From contig NC_023758.2 of NCBI RefSeq assembly GCF_000499845.2, positions 2,526,811-2,590,810 of the forward strand: a stretch of 64,000 bases of DNA. Direction: 5' to 3'. Under the pieces are notes generated by a model. The model was not told the origin of the DNA. It did not search any database and saw nothing but the letters and a program-made list of their open reading frames with translations. The position numbers were made by a program, and so were the translations under genes. Shown here one piece after another: positions 27,984 to 39,272 of this stretch; the stretch's first letter is position 1, and every line of letters begins with the position of its first letter. Source of the stretch: Phaseolus vulgaris. Lineage: Eukaryota; Streptophyta; Magnoliopsida; Fabales; Fabaceae.

Positions 27984-28325
27984 CACTAATCATTAAATAT
28001 AAACAAAAAATAATTAATTATTATAATAACTAAATTAAAGATGATTTTAGAAATTAACAAAATTATTGATTTTTAAATTAGTTTATGAAATATTTCTAAA
28101 TTAGTATCTAATTATCCACCAAGGTTTTTCTACCAAATTTAAAATCTAAATAATTGGTTATTAAAACCTTGGTAGCTAATTAGATACCAATTTAGAAACT
28201 ATTTATCAATATTAGAAACTAATTTAAAAATCAATAATTTTTAATCTCTAATTTAATTATTGTATAATTAATTATTTTTTATTTCTAAAATTAGTTTTTA
28301 TTTTATTTGATGATTTTCTTGTAAG
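27984..28325. mobile_element. CACTA-type MITE, copy 1
   Basis: A largely self-complementary AT-rich element. The right end TGATTTTCTTGTAAG is the complement of the CACTA-superfamily terminus CACTACAAGAAAATCA. The left end reads CACTAATCATTAAATA, which aligns to copy 2 with a short deletion after CACTA. The central inverted segments around ACCAAGGTTT and AACCTTGGTAGC are shared with the copy at 50209. Non-coding and non-autonomous. Confidence 0.65.
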
Positions 28326-28530
28326 GCTCCAACTACACCAGATAAACTTGTTGCATGTCTTTGGAGTTTATAAACTAAATGGTTTTTATTGTGGTCTCTA
28401 TAATTTTGTTTTATTTTTCCAAATTTTGTTCTGCTTTCTATAATCTTTTTAAAAAATTACCCCACTAAAATCTATAATCACCGTTTTTAGTTTATTTTAA
28501 AGAACACAAATAGCATTCGTTTTTGTTATA

Positions 28531-28535
28531 GAATT
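28531..28535. repeat. Left target-site duplication (GAATT) of the Tat element
   Basis: GAATT directly precedes the left LTR and AAATT directly follows the right LTR (38554-38558). Four of five bases match, consistent with a 5 bp gypsy target duplication with one later change. Confidence 0.6.
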
Positions 28536-29169
28536 TGTTCTTACAAGGACCTAGAAACAAACTTCCGTCGCCTTCCGCACGTTGACCTCTCGGCCTTCTC
28601 TTCCGGACTCCCTTCTCGGTATGATCAAACTTCCGTCACCTTTCGCACGTTGACCTCTCGGCCTTCTCTTCCGGACTCCCTTCTCGGTATGATCTTTCGG
28701 GCTCCCCTTACCCTTCACGTTTTATTAGATTGCCTGATGGAGACTTCCCAGTCAACTTCTAGCTCACTCCAGTTAATCTTTCGGTTTTTAGTCTCGGTTT
28801 CCTCTCACGGACGGGTGTGCGTACCTGAAAGGTGCTCCGATGCCAAAGTTAGATTCAGTTTTACAAGATATCAGAGTGAATTCCACTTACCTCACCTCTC
28901 AGGATGACCCTGTATTTATACTACTCTTTTATTGGGCCCAGAAGTTATTTGGACGTTTTCTCTTTGTATCAGGCCTTTACTACATACACCCGCATATTTG
29001 GGCCCAGTTTCATGGGCTTTTGCTTAATAATAATTTCCATTCTATTTTATTTCTTTCGTTATTTAGTTTACTTTCGGGTTGAGCTCTCGGCTTAGTTTTC
29101 GCATTGCTTTCGGTCCAATCTCTCGGCTTAGTACGCATTGCTTTCGGTCCAATCTCTCGGCCCAGTACA
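28536..29169 (-). repeat. 3' LTR of the Tat element
   Basis: 634 bp, with TG...CA ends. It differs from its partner at 28551, 28643, 28838, 28890 and 29086; four are C/T transitions and one is C/A. It contains an internal 68 bp direct duplication (units starting 28561 and 28629), also present in the other LTR and therefore older than the insertion. Small open frames inside both LTRs are by-products. Confidence 0.95.
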
Positions 29170-29190
29170 CTAAGCCCCCCAGGCATAAGG
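29170..29190 (-). promoter_or_regulatory. Polypurine-tract-like site next to the 3' LTR
   Basis: Read on the element's sense strand, the bases directly before the 3' LTR include a GGGGGG run followed by CTTAG. This is where the plus-strand primer for reverse transcription should lie. It is short and imperfect for a polypurine tract, so the exact primer is uncertain. Confidence 0.5.
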
Positions 29191-29423
29191 AGGTGTAGAC
29201 GACGAAATGTCTATTAGAAGATAAAATGCTACCTCTTGTATTTTTTGGGGGGAAAATCAATTTTGAAAGAAAAGAAAGAAAAACTTGAATGGTGTATTAA
29301 CTACGAAAAGACAAGCTGATGGGACCGCTTGACAGGACAAGCTAGAAGTTCCAACCATCGGATGTAAGTAAATCTGATGGTCACTATGCCATGACTCTTC
29401 AGATTTCACCACTCTTCCACCAC

Positions 29424-29430
29424 TATAAAT
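29424..29430 (+). promoter_or_regulatory. TATA box of the retrotransposon's antisense gene
   Basis: TATAAAT lies 87 nt upstream of the ATG at 29511, in sequence otherwise rich in CT and CAC. Spacing fits a plant TATA box with a leader of about 55 nt. This suggests an internal promoter independent of the LTR. Confidence 0.5.
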
Positions 29431-29510
29431 CTTCACTTCTATTCACCTTATTTCACAGTTTCTCCCTGCATTATATATTAAAGCTGAAGCAAATATTCGC
29501 GGAAGGTATA

Positions 29511-31481
29511 ATGTCTTCATCAAGTTCTGTTTCCGTTTCTTCTGAGTTTACGGAATTTTCGAGCACGAGTAATGAATCTACTGGGAGAGTGATTGAGACC
29601 AATAAGAATGTCAACCCTGCTTTGTCACCTGAAACGGTTTCGTGTCTGAATTCGTCAAGCAAGGATGGCGTAGATGTTGAGGCGAGGAAAGAGAAGAAGT
29701 GGCCGAACAAAAATTAAGCCTTCGGCGCGGGTACGAATGGGTTAATCCAAAAGTTCGGGAATATTTCTCTCGGTACCAATCTAGTTCAACCCTTCGTAAC
29801 TTCCTTTCTAAAATTTATGTGTATTCTCCTGATGCCACTGAGGAAATCATTTCTTTTCGGCGAACTTGTGCCATTGATAATGTTTGCCATGGCCGTGAAG
29901 GCGACGAACACGAATTTTTTTATTTTTATGAATGTCTCTTTACTGATCTCCATATTCGGTTTCCGTTAAGTGAATTTCAGATGGGTGTCCTGCGTTTTCT
30001 TAATATTGCTCCTACCCAACTTCACCCCAACGGTTGGGCTTATATGCAAGCTTTCAGTATGTTGTGTAGATACCTTTCTTTAATTCCGAGTCCGAAAACC
30101 TTTTTATATTACTACAGCTCTCGGCCCGGTAAGAAGCCTAGTTGGTTGTCCCTGATCAGTAAGAGAAAAGTGTGTTTTCTTTCTCCATTTACTTCTTCGT
30201 ATAAAAATTTCAAAGGAGGCTTCTTTAAAATTCTAATTGAGGAAACCGGGAGAAAGTACTTCTTTGATGGTGTTATTCCAAAATTCCCTTTTTACTGGAC
30301 CCGTGCTCCTGTGAAATTCAACTCTTGTTCTTACCATTCGATGACTACCGAAGAGAAGCATGGTATTGCGGTTCTAGGTCACTTCTCCCATAAGATTCCA
30401 ACTCGTGCTCTGCTTCGGCTATGTGATTCTTTCGGATTTTCTCGTAAACCCCAAAAGGATTTCATGGGTATGTGATTCTTTCGGATTTTCTCTTTTAGTA
30501 ATAATAGAATTTTAACTTTGTTGAATCTGTTGGTGATGTCCAGGTTTAATGGCGGCCACAAAACCGAACGATCGTGCTTATTTCTCTAAGCTGTTTAATC
30601 AGGCTGGAGGTTCAACTCCTCGTCTTGAGAATGAAGCTCCAGGAACAGAAAATGAAGTTGTTGAGCCTACCCCTCGCTTAGAGGTTGAAATAGCCGCGGA
30701 CGCCGGAATAGGACCTTCTAGAAAGAGTAGGAAACGAGACAAGAATAATAGAAGGTCACACTCTTCTAAGAAGCATCGTCATGGTTCTGGGAGTTCTTCT
30801 CAATCGCTTTTTGAAACAATGTTCACATCGTCCACACGCTTTTCAGATTTTGTTGACTGCAATCTTGATTCCTCTGCTCGGGATATGTTCAAAGTGGTTT
30901 TTGTTCCTTCTCTAGCTGATTCAATGTTTGAATTGACTAGCCGTGCTTTTTTGATTAGTGAAGCGATAAAGGAAAAAACAAAGAGCCATGTTACTTCTGC
31001 TGAATTTGAGAAATTGAAGAGGGAAGCAGCTGAATCAAATGAGAAAATCGCGTTACTAAATTCTCAAATTGATGAACTTTCTGCGGTTAATAACCGACAA
31101 GAAACTGAGAAAGAAAAATTGAAGAATGAAAATGTCAAGCTCTCGGCCCAAACTTTGGCACTTAACTCGGAGAATCAAGAATTGAAGGGAGACGTTGCTA
31201 AACTCACTGCTGCGAAGAAAATCGATGCTGAAGGCATTTCTCAATTGGAAGCAGAAGTGAACAAGTTAAAGTTGAGAGTTGGTGAAGCTGAGAGTTTTGT
31301 TATCCAACAACACCAGTTGGGTTTTGAGAAAGCTCTTCAACAAGCCGAATACTTTTACAAGATCCCGTTAGATGCCGGTAACTTTGATGTCGGCAAAGAC
31401 TTCTATAAGGGCGAATTAATTCCGGTTAGTGATATTCCTTATGACGGATCTCCAGAAGATGAGAGGGAAAATGAAGGATGA
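29511..31481 (+). CDS. Antisense ORF (aORF) of the Tat element, 'putative gypsy-type transposon' family, probably frameshifted
   Basis: Three pieces. Piece 1 (29511-29717) encodes a Ser/Thr-rich N-terminus. Piece 2 (about 29699-30467) overlaps it in another frame and encodes the recognisable domain (aromatic-rich, with F-F-x-F-Y-E, R-F-P-L and P-N-G-W-A). Piece 3 (30544-31481) follows a 76 nt GT-AG intron (30468-30543) that restores frame as ...M-G-L-M-A-A. Piece 3 has a basic serine-rich stretch (K-S-R-K-R-D, KKHRHGSGSSS), then about 120 residues of coiled coil, and a short C-terminal domain. The domain resembles plant proteins annotated as putative gypsy-type transposon (Pfam Transposase_28), function unknown. 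The frame change at 29678-29717 is probably a disabling indel. It lies opposite to gag-pol, with its own TATA box. Confidence 0.7.
30420..30492 (+). repeat. 24 bp direct repeat spanning the aORF exon-intron boundary
   Basis: A 24-base segment at 30420-30443, within the exon, is repeated exactly at 30469-30492, the first part of the intron. The 49 bp offset places the donor GT at the edge of the second copy. Confidence 0.85.
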
Positions 31482-31699
31482 AAAATGAATGACGAGGCCG
31501 AATAGTAATCTAATTAGGATGTTTTTTGTTTTTTGTAATAGCTCCGAGTAAAAACTTTCGGACTTTTTAGGACGTTTTGTCTCTACCGTGATAGGAATTT
31601 TGGATATACGGCATCAAATTATATGATAATATTTGGTTTACTTCGTGTCTATTTTACTTGATCGGTTCCAGCTATTTATTATCTTAATTTCATACGATA

Positions 31700-32426
31700 A
31701 ATGTATTCTGTTTAATCGAACAAGAACGGGCGATCGGCCATTTAATTGTGATCTTTAATCGAACAACTAAGGATAGGTGGCCAGCTTACTTGCGATGTTA
31801 ATCGAGCAAATTTGGTGAGCGTTCGGCCGGCACTTGCGATGTTAATCGAGCAAGCGGGCAATCGTGCGGCCAATACCTGCGATGTTAATCAAGCAAATTT
31901 GGTGAGCGTTCGGCCGGCACTTGCGATGTTAATCGAGCAAGCGGGCAATCGTTCGGCCAATACTTGCGATGTTAATCAAGCAAGTGTAGTGGGCGGCCGA
32001 CCATTACTTGCGATGTTAATCGAGCAAGCGGGCAATCGTTCGGCCAATACTTGCGATGTTAATCAAGCAAATTTGGTGAGCGTTCGGCCGGCACTTGCGA
32101 TGTTAATCGAGCAAGCGGGCAATCGTTCAGCCAATACTTGCGATGTTAATCAAGCAAATTTGGTGAGCGTTCGGCCGGCACTTGCGATGTTAATCGGGCA
32201 AGCGGGCAATCGTTCGGCCAATACTTGCGATGTTAATCAAGCAAGTGTAGTGGGCGGCCGACCATTACTTGCGATGTTAATCGAGCAAGCGGGCAATCGT
32301 TCGGCCAATACTTGCGATGTTAATCAAGCAAATTTGGTGAGCGTTCGGCCGGCACTTGCGATGTTAATCGAGCAAGCGGGCAATCGTTCGGCCAATACTT
32401 GCGATGTTAATCAAGCAAGTGTAGTG
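31700..32426. repeat. 43/44 bp tandem array with ABABCB higher-order structure
   Basis: From 31788 there are fifteen half-units, each starting with (C)TTGCGATGTTAATC. Three types differ in the second part: A (AATTTGGTGAGCG...), B (GCGGGCAATCG...) and C (GTGTAGTGGGCGG...). Their order is ABABCB ABABCB AB plus a truncated C, so the higher-order unit is about 261 bp. Less regular relatives extend back to about 31700. An A+B pair is 87 bp, a multiple of three, which keeps one frame open for 209 codons. I regard that frame as a by-product. The array sits between integrase and the antisense gene. Confidence 0.9.
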
Positions 32427-32610
32427 TTTTTTGGATATTAATTTAACTTTTTTATACTAAGATGAAAACATATAAGCTCGAGACTTCAAGTCTTCTCTTA
32501 GAAGGATTTCACCTGGAGTGAAAGTATTGGAGACCGAAAGTATTTAGCTAACATAGAAACTTCAACAAAAAGTCTTAATATGCAATAGTTGGTGTTCTTA
32601 AATACAAGCC

Positions 32611-35600
32611 TTAACTAAAATAAAATTTTAAGTGACTCGTATTCCAAGTTCTGGGTATTAACTTTTCGTCTAACGTTTCCAACCTATAGGCTCCATTCTT
32701 CAAGTTTTCTTTTACTCTGAACGTTCCTTCCCAGTTTGGTGCTAACTTCCCTTGTGCTGGATCTTTTCTTGCATCAGTTCTCATTCTCCATACCAAATCT
32801 CCTTCACTAAAAGTTCTCGGTCTTACCTTCGCATTGAACCTCTTACATGCTCTTCTTTTTACTGCTTCTTCTCTGATTTTGGCTTTCTCTCGAAGTTCTT
32901 CAATCAAATCTAATTCTGCCTTTAAACATTCATTGTTAACACTCCAATCTTCTATTTGTCTTCGTAATGTTGGTTCAATGACCTCTATGGGCAACATAGC
33001 ATCTGTTCCATATGTGAGATTAAATGGTGTTTCTCCAGTTGATGTCTGCGGTGTGCATCTATATGCCCACAATATTTCAGGTAACTTCTCGGCCCACAAC
33101 CCTTTCGCACTTCCCAATCTTCTCTTTAGTTGACTGAGAATGACTTTGTTAGCTGATTCTGCTTGCCCATTTGTTTGCGGATGTTCAACTGAGGTAGTTG
33201 TAGACTTGATTCCCAAATCCGCATAGAATTCCAAAAGCTTTTTATCAGTGAACTGTCGGCCATTGTCAGTTATAATAGAATGTGGAATACCGAATCTACA
33301 AATTATATTCTTCCACACAAATGTTTGAACTTGTTGAGCTGTTATTTTTGTCAACGCTTCAGCTTCTATCCATTTTGTGAAATAATCAACCGCAACAATC
33401 ATGAATTTTGTTTGTCCTCAGCCCAAAGGGAATGGGCCGAGGATATCCATTCCCCATTTAGCAAATGGCCAGGGAGAAGCAATGCTTTGCAACTCTTGTG
33501 ATGGTATATGGTTGAGGCTTCCAAATTCCTGACACTTCTTACAGGTTTTAACGTATTGATTACAATCTTCACGTATTGTCGGCCAATAATATCCGGCACG
33601 ACAGATTCTTGTTGCCATTGTTCGCGCACCACAGTGCAATCCACATAGTCCTTCATGAAGTTCTCGGATTACATGTTCAGCTTGCTCACGAGAAAGACAC
33701 TTTAATAAAGGAGTTGAAAACCCTCTCTTGTACAGTTCATCCCCTATGAGGATAAAATTAGCGACTTTTCTAGCCATTCTAACATCAATTTCAATTCCTT
33801 GTTCTTGATTGTTAATCACTTCTTTGTATGATCGAATCCAATCATCTTTCTCTGTGGTAATAATCAAACATTCTTCCACTCCAACTGTCGGATTGTGCAA
33901 GGTTTGTTGTAAAATGGAGTTGTGCTGAGGTTGTCTTCGTTGACTTGCCAACTTGGATAGAGAATCTGCTTTTGTGTTTTGTTCTCTCGGAATATGTATG
34001 ATCTCGGCTGTGATAAAGTTTTCCATAATGCTTAAGACTTTGTGATAATACCTTAATAATAAGGGATCTCTTACCTGGTATTCACCTTTCATATGTCCCA
34101 CCATTAATTGAGAATCACTCCGGCATATAACATTTTGTGCACCCATGTCTTTGGCTAAAACCAATCCTGCAATTAAAGCTTCATACTCGGCTTGATTATT
34201 TGAAGTTTTGAATTCAAATTTCAGAGCCATTTCCAAATGAAAGTTCCCTGGTCCTTCTAGCACGATTCCTGCCCCACTCCCTTTCTTGCTGGATGATCTG
34301 TCAACAAATACAATCCACACTTCATGATCGGCTTCCGTTGTCGGCATTTGGATAATAAAGTCTGCTAATGCTTGTGCTTTGATTGCTCCTCGTGGCTCAT
34401 ATTTGATTCCAAATTCTGACAACTCTACTGACCATGCTACCATTCTTCCCGCAAGTTCAGGTTTTCTTAATACTTTGGCTATCGGGCAATCGGTTCTGAC
34501 AATAACCTGATGATTCTGAAAGTATGGCCGCAGTCGCCTTGTTGTGTACACAAGTGTTAAGGCAATTTTTTCAACCCGTTGGTATTTGGTTTCGGCGCTT
34601 TGGAGAACTCTGCTCACGAAGTATATAGGCTTTTGTTCTGGATTTTCTTGTATCAAGGCTGCTCCTATGGCTTCGTGAGAAGTGACAAGGTAGACGATGA
34701 TAGGCAGAGTTGACATAGGTTTGACCAGGATGGGAGGTTTAGCTATCGTCTCTTTAATCGTTGCAAAAGCTTGCTCACATTGTTCATTCCACATGAACGT
34801 TTCGGCCTTCCTTAACAACTTCACTATCGGTTTGGACTTCTCGGCAAGTATTGGCAAAAACCTTGCCAATGCATTTAACCTTCCTATTAACCTCTGAACT
34901 TCTTTCAAATTTATCGGATTCCTCATATTCATTATTGCCTCACATTTATCTGGATTTGCCTCAATTCCTCTGTTAGTCAACATGAAGCCGAGAAACTTCC
35001 CACCTTTGACTCCAAAAACACATTTTTCTGGATTCAATCGCAAGTTATACTTCCTTATCTGTGCAAATATTTCTTCAAGATCTTTCACATGGTTATCTAC
35101 CGCATGAGACTTGACAATCATATCATCCACATACACTTCCATATTCTTTCCAATTTGTTTTTTAAACACCGTATCCATCAATCTTTGATATGTAGCTCCG
35201 ACATTTTTTAAACCGAAAGGCATGACCTGATAGCAATAGTTTGCCATATCGGTAGTGAATGCAGTCTTCGGGATGTCAGGTTTATACATTTGTATTTGAT
35301 TGTAACCGGAATAAGCATCCAAGAAACTCATCATGGCTTGACCAGATGCCCCATCAACCAACCTGTCAATACTCGGCAAAGGATATGAATCTTTCGGACA
35401 TGCCTTGTTCAAATCTGTATAATCAGTACACATTCTCCACTTTCCGTTTGCCTTCTTGACTAGAACTACATTTGCTAACCAAGTCGTATATTGGATTTCT
35501 TTAATGAAACCCGCCTGTAACAATTTTTCAGTTTCTTCAAGAGCAGCTTTTCGTCTTTCCTCTCCCAACTTCCTTCGTTTTTGAGCTATCGGTCTTGCTT

Positions 35601-37887
35601 CTCGGCAAACAGATAATTTGTGAGAAATGATGTTATGATCAATTCCCGGTATGTCTGATGCCTTCCAGGCGAACAAATCTTTGTTCATTCTTATTACTGC
35701 CACTAAGTCATCAATCATTTCTTCGGGCATACTACCCCCAACATATGTACATTGCGTTTCATCTTCGTCTAATTGAACCGATGTAATTTCTTCTCTTGGC
35801 TCTATCCTTTCATCATCATTCATTCTGGGATCCAAGTCCACCATTGCAACCATGTTTCTTGCTTCCATACTTCCGGTCGCTACTCTCGGCTCTTGGACCA
35901 TCTTCAATCCGGTCGCATAACACTCTTTGGCTGCTTTTTGATCGACATATATGGTTGCTATGTCTCCCCGTTCTGTTGGAAATTTCATTGCCAAATGTGG
36001 CGTCGACACTATAGCTCCCAACTTATTCAACGAAGATCTTCCTAACAAGGCATTATAAGAAGTACGAGTATCCACCACCAGGTATCTGATTGTAATTGTT
36101 TTCGTTGCATTTCCTCTACCAAAGGTTGTCGGCAAATCAATATATCCTTTGGTGTCAACCTTTTCACCTGAAAACCCAATTATTTGCTCCTTCAAAAGAA
36201 CCATGTCTTGTTCTTTCAAATGTAATTTTTTGAAGGTTTCCCAGAACAGAATATCGACTGAGCTCCCTTGATCTACTAGAGTTTTCATTACCGCGTACCT
36301 GGCAATTTCAATTGTTATCACCATTGGGTCTCGTTGATCAGGATCAATATCTTGGAAATCTTCATCAGTAAATAACATAGGTGGCAAACTTCTTCTTTTG
36401 AAAACATAATTCACGGTCATGGTACCTCTCAAATATTTCTTTCCTATCGTATTATATGTTTCCTTTTCCGGAAAGCCTCCAGAGATGGTATTAATGAACC
36501 CCCTAACTGGCCTTCCCAAACTGCGTTGTCGGCTCTTTCTCTCTTGAGAATGGAGGTGGCTTCCTCCACTTCTTAGATCTCTTTTTTCATCTCTTCCTCC
36601 TCTTCTCTCCTTTCGATCGTTTTGTATATCAGTCGTTCTTCCAAATCTTTCTCCTCTACTCCTGACATCTTGTTCTGGACTTTGACTAGCCTTCATTCTT
36701 CCGACTCTAACAAAGCGTTTTAATTGCCCTGTCTGGATCAACTCTTCAATTCGGTCTTTCAGCGCTATGCATTCTTCAGTGTGATGGCCATGATTTTTAT
36801 GGTACTGGCAATGTTTGTTGTGGTCAGCTCGATCTGGGGTTCGTGCTTTCCTTGGTGGCGGTATTACTTCAGTTGCCATCGCCTCTTGAAGTATTCGGGT
36901 CCGAGTTGTGCTCAATGGTGTGTATTGTTGAAACTTTCGACCACGGGGTTCCTCTCTGAGACGTCTGCTTTGATATCCTGCCTCTCTTTCATTTGTTTTC
37001 TTCTCGTTCTTCACGTCCATCCTTGCCTGATTCCTAAAGTCCCTTAACTCCTCCATTTGCATGAACTTTGTTGCACGCCGTCTTAATTCATCAAGGCTTA
37101 CGGCCGGTTTTTTGCACAAACTATCGGCAAATGGTCCCGGTCTCAACGCAGTTATCATATGATTCATAGAAACTTCTGGACTGAGGTTTCTAATACTTAA
37201 AGCCATTCTTCCAAAGCGTTCCATAAAAGCTCGCAACGACTCATTTTGTTCTTGTCTTATGTTTACGAGAGCTATCGATGTTAAGTGATGTGGTCTACTT
37301 GTAGCGAATTGAGCTCCAAACTTTTCTATCAAAGTGTCAAAACAATCAATAGATAATGGTGGTAACCGGGTAAACCAGCTTAAAGCTGCTCCTTTCAAAG
37401 TAGTTGGGAACACTCTGCATAGGATGGCGTCATTCCACGTGTGCAGACTTATTTGAGTTGTGTATATAGCAACATGTTCATCTGGATCTGTACTCCCATC
37501 ATACTTCTCTATTGTTAGACTTTTCCAATTGTCAGGTAATGGGGTCTCTATTATAGTCTCAGAAAACGGGTGTCTTCTGGCTGGTGTTTCCACAACGATA
37601 CTAGAAATCTCAGGTAACTTCCTTTGTGTGACCCCGAAACTCTCTTCCTTATTCTCTCTTTCATTAACATGTGTTCTCGGCTGAAAAGTCTCAAGGGAAG
37701 CATTCAACACGGTTTCTTCATTTAATCTTTGTCTCATGTAAGCATTCTCGGCTCTCAACATACTCAACTCCTCTTCATTACTCTTCTTTAGTGTCTCAAA
37801 TTCCTCTTGCAATTGTATTAACATGGCCATGGTCATAGCGTTCTGACAATCTTCTTGTTCTCTGGAATGTTCTCCTCTTTCGCTCAT
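32611..37887 (-). pseudogene. gag-pol polyprotein of the Tat element, interrupted by one stop in integrase
   Basis: A continuous frame from ATG 37887 stops at a TGA (33418-33420). The same frame reopens immediately and runs to 32611. Domains in order (residues counted from the upstream in-frame codon at 37944): Retrotrans_gag core about 135-290; a C-x2-H-type knuckle near 385; protease with D-Q-G-S-S near 560 in place of the usual D-[ST]-G; RT with Y-V-D-D near 938; RNase H with first Asp near 1214 (D-R-S-S where D-G-S is usual); integrase H-H-C-C zinc motif about 1420-1460. The stop falls just before the integrase catalytic core, whose Asp, T-D-N-G and Q-A-E segments lie in the downstream part. 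Gag and pol share one frame. This copy probably cannot make full integrase. Long open frames on the opposite strand are shadows. Confidence 0.92.
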
Positions 37888-37893
37888 TTTGTT

Positions 37894-37919
37894 TCCCGGC
37901 CCCACGGTGGGCGCCAAAA
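37894..37919 (-). promoter_or_regulatory. Primer-binding site region of the Tat element
   Basis: On the sense strand the bases after the 5' LTR read TTTTGGCGCCCACCGTGGGG. TGGCGCC-type sites are standard in plant gypsy elements. The primer tRNA cannot be named without alignment to a tRNA set. The gag start codon follows only a few bases later, an unusually short leader. Confidence 0.65.
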
Positions 37920-38553
37920 TGTTCTTACAAGGACTTAGAAACAAACTTCCGTCGCCTTCCGCACGTTGACCTCTCGGCCTTCTCTTCCGGACTCCCTTCT
38001 CGGTATGATCAAACTTCCGTCACCTTCCGCACGTTGACCTCTCGGCCTTCTCTTCCGGACTCCCTTCTCGGTATGATCTTTCGGGCTCCCCTTACCCTTC
38101 ACGTTTTATTAGATTGCCTGATGGAGACTTCCCAGTCAACTTCTAGCTCACTCCAGTTAATCTTTCGGTTTTTAGTCTCGGTTTCCTCTCACGGACGGGT
38201 GTGCGTACCTGAAAGGTGCTCTGATGCCAAAGTTAGATTCAGTTTTACAAGATATCAGAGTGAATTCCACTTATCTCACCTCTCAGGATGACCCTGTATT
38301 TATACTACTCTTTTATTGGGCCCAGAAGTTATTTGGACGTTTTCTCTTTGTATCAGGCCTTTACTACATACACCCGCATATTTGGGCCCAGTTTCATGGG
38401 CTTTTGCTTAATAATAATTTCCATTCTATTTTATTTCTTTCGTTATTTAGTTTACTTTCGGGTTGAGCTATCGGCTTAGTTTTCGCATTGCTTTCGGTCC
38501 AATCTCTCGGCTTAGTACGCATTGCTTTCGGTCCAATCTCTCGGCCCAGTACA
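37920..38553 (-). repeat. 5' LTR of the Tat element
   Basis: 634 bp partner of 28536-29169, with the same internal 68 bp duplication and 629 of 634 matching bases. Followed by AAATT, the right target-site copy. Confidence 0.95.
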
Positions 38554-38558
38554 AAATT

Positions 38559-39272
38559 ATTTTAAAAGTGTTATACAGTAACATAGTACCCCAAAATATC
38601 ACTAAGTGATATTTAAAGGATCAGTTTTTTTTCCCATCAAACACAAAGTTTGTTTGCGGGTGTTACACAAAAACAGAGATAAAAATAATAATTTATATTC
38701 TTGATACATAATCAAAGAAAAAAAAATGTGGGCAACAATTGTTAAAATTCAAGGGACTTAAAAATGAATTTTACACATGTAACTTTACCACTCAAAATAG
38801 ATAAGAGGGAAAGAATATAATTTTAATATACTATTAGTGTACTTTTTTTTTACTATATATGACCTAATTAAAAACAGATCTAGATATACTTTTTAAAAGA
38901 ACTATTAAAAAAAGTAAAAAAGAATATTTTTTTCTAACATCATGCAAGTTTCTTATAACCAGTTCATTTCAATGAGTGTTTTGTTCTCTACTCTCATTTT
39001 TTAGGAAAGTTCTAAAATCGAACTTGTTTAATGGTTATTTGAATTAAGGGGTATTTTATTATCATGATCTTATCTTATTAACCGTCATATTTTCAGATAA
39101 CGGTTATAACACGCTCACTTATGGGGGAAAGGTTCCAAAAAGTATTAAAAATTAACCCTATCATCCAATGTTTGGTCTCTTTAAAATTATAAATTGAAGA
39201 CAAATATTTGACCTAAAAGTGGAGGATACACAGTAAAGAAATACATGAAAGAGTGCATCATAGATACGTGAG
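38559..39272. other. AT-rich intergenic DNA
   Basis: No gene or element ends recognised between the retrotransposon and the foldback element. Confidence 0.6.

Larger units (their letters stand above)
28536..38553 (-). mobile_element. Nearly complete Tat-lineage Ty3/gypsy LTR retrotransposon (10.0 kb)
   Basis: Two 634 bp direct repeats (28536-29169 and 37920-38553) start TG and end CA and differ at five positions. The sense strand is minus: the 5' LTR is on the right, then a PBS-like site, gag, protease, RT, RNase H and integrase, a tandem array, an antisense (+) gene and a polypurine stretch next to the left LTR. Integrase after RNase H places it in Ty3/gypsy. The extra antisense gene between pol and the 3' LTR is a known trait of Tat-clade elements (e.g. 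Grande). LTR divergence of about 0.8% implies insertion roughly 0.3 Myr ago at 1.3e-8 substitutions per site per year, a borrowed rate. One in-frame stop in integrase makes this copy probably non-autonomous. Confidence 0.93.

Noticed and set aside
28650..29095. Open frames of 63-85 codons within the LTR (also at 38034-38479)
   Set aside because: They occur in both LTRs and match no retroelement protein; chance frames.
31812..32441. 209-codon open frame made of a 29-residue repeat
   Set aside because: It is kept open by the 87 bp pair length of the tandem array; no start context or known protein, and it lies between element genes.
32834..37684. Several 60-107 codon plus-strand frames across gag-pol
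   Set aside because: Shadows of the minus-strand polyprotein.
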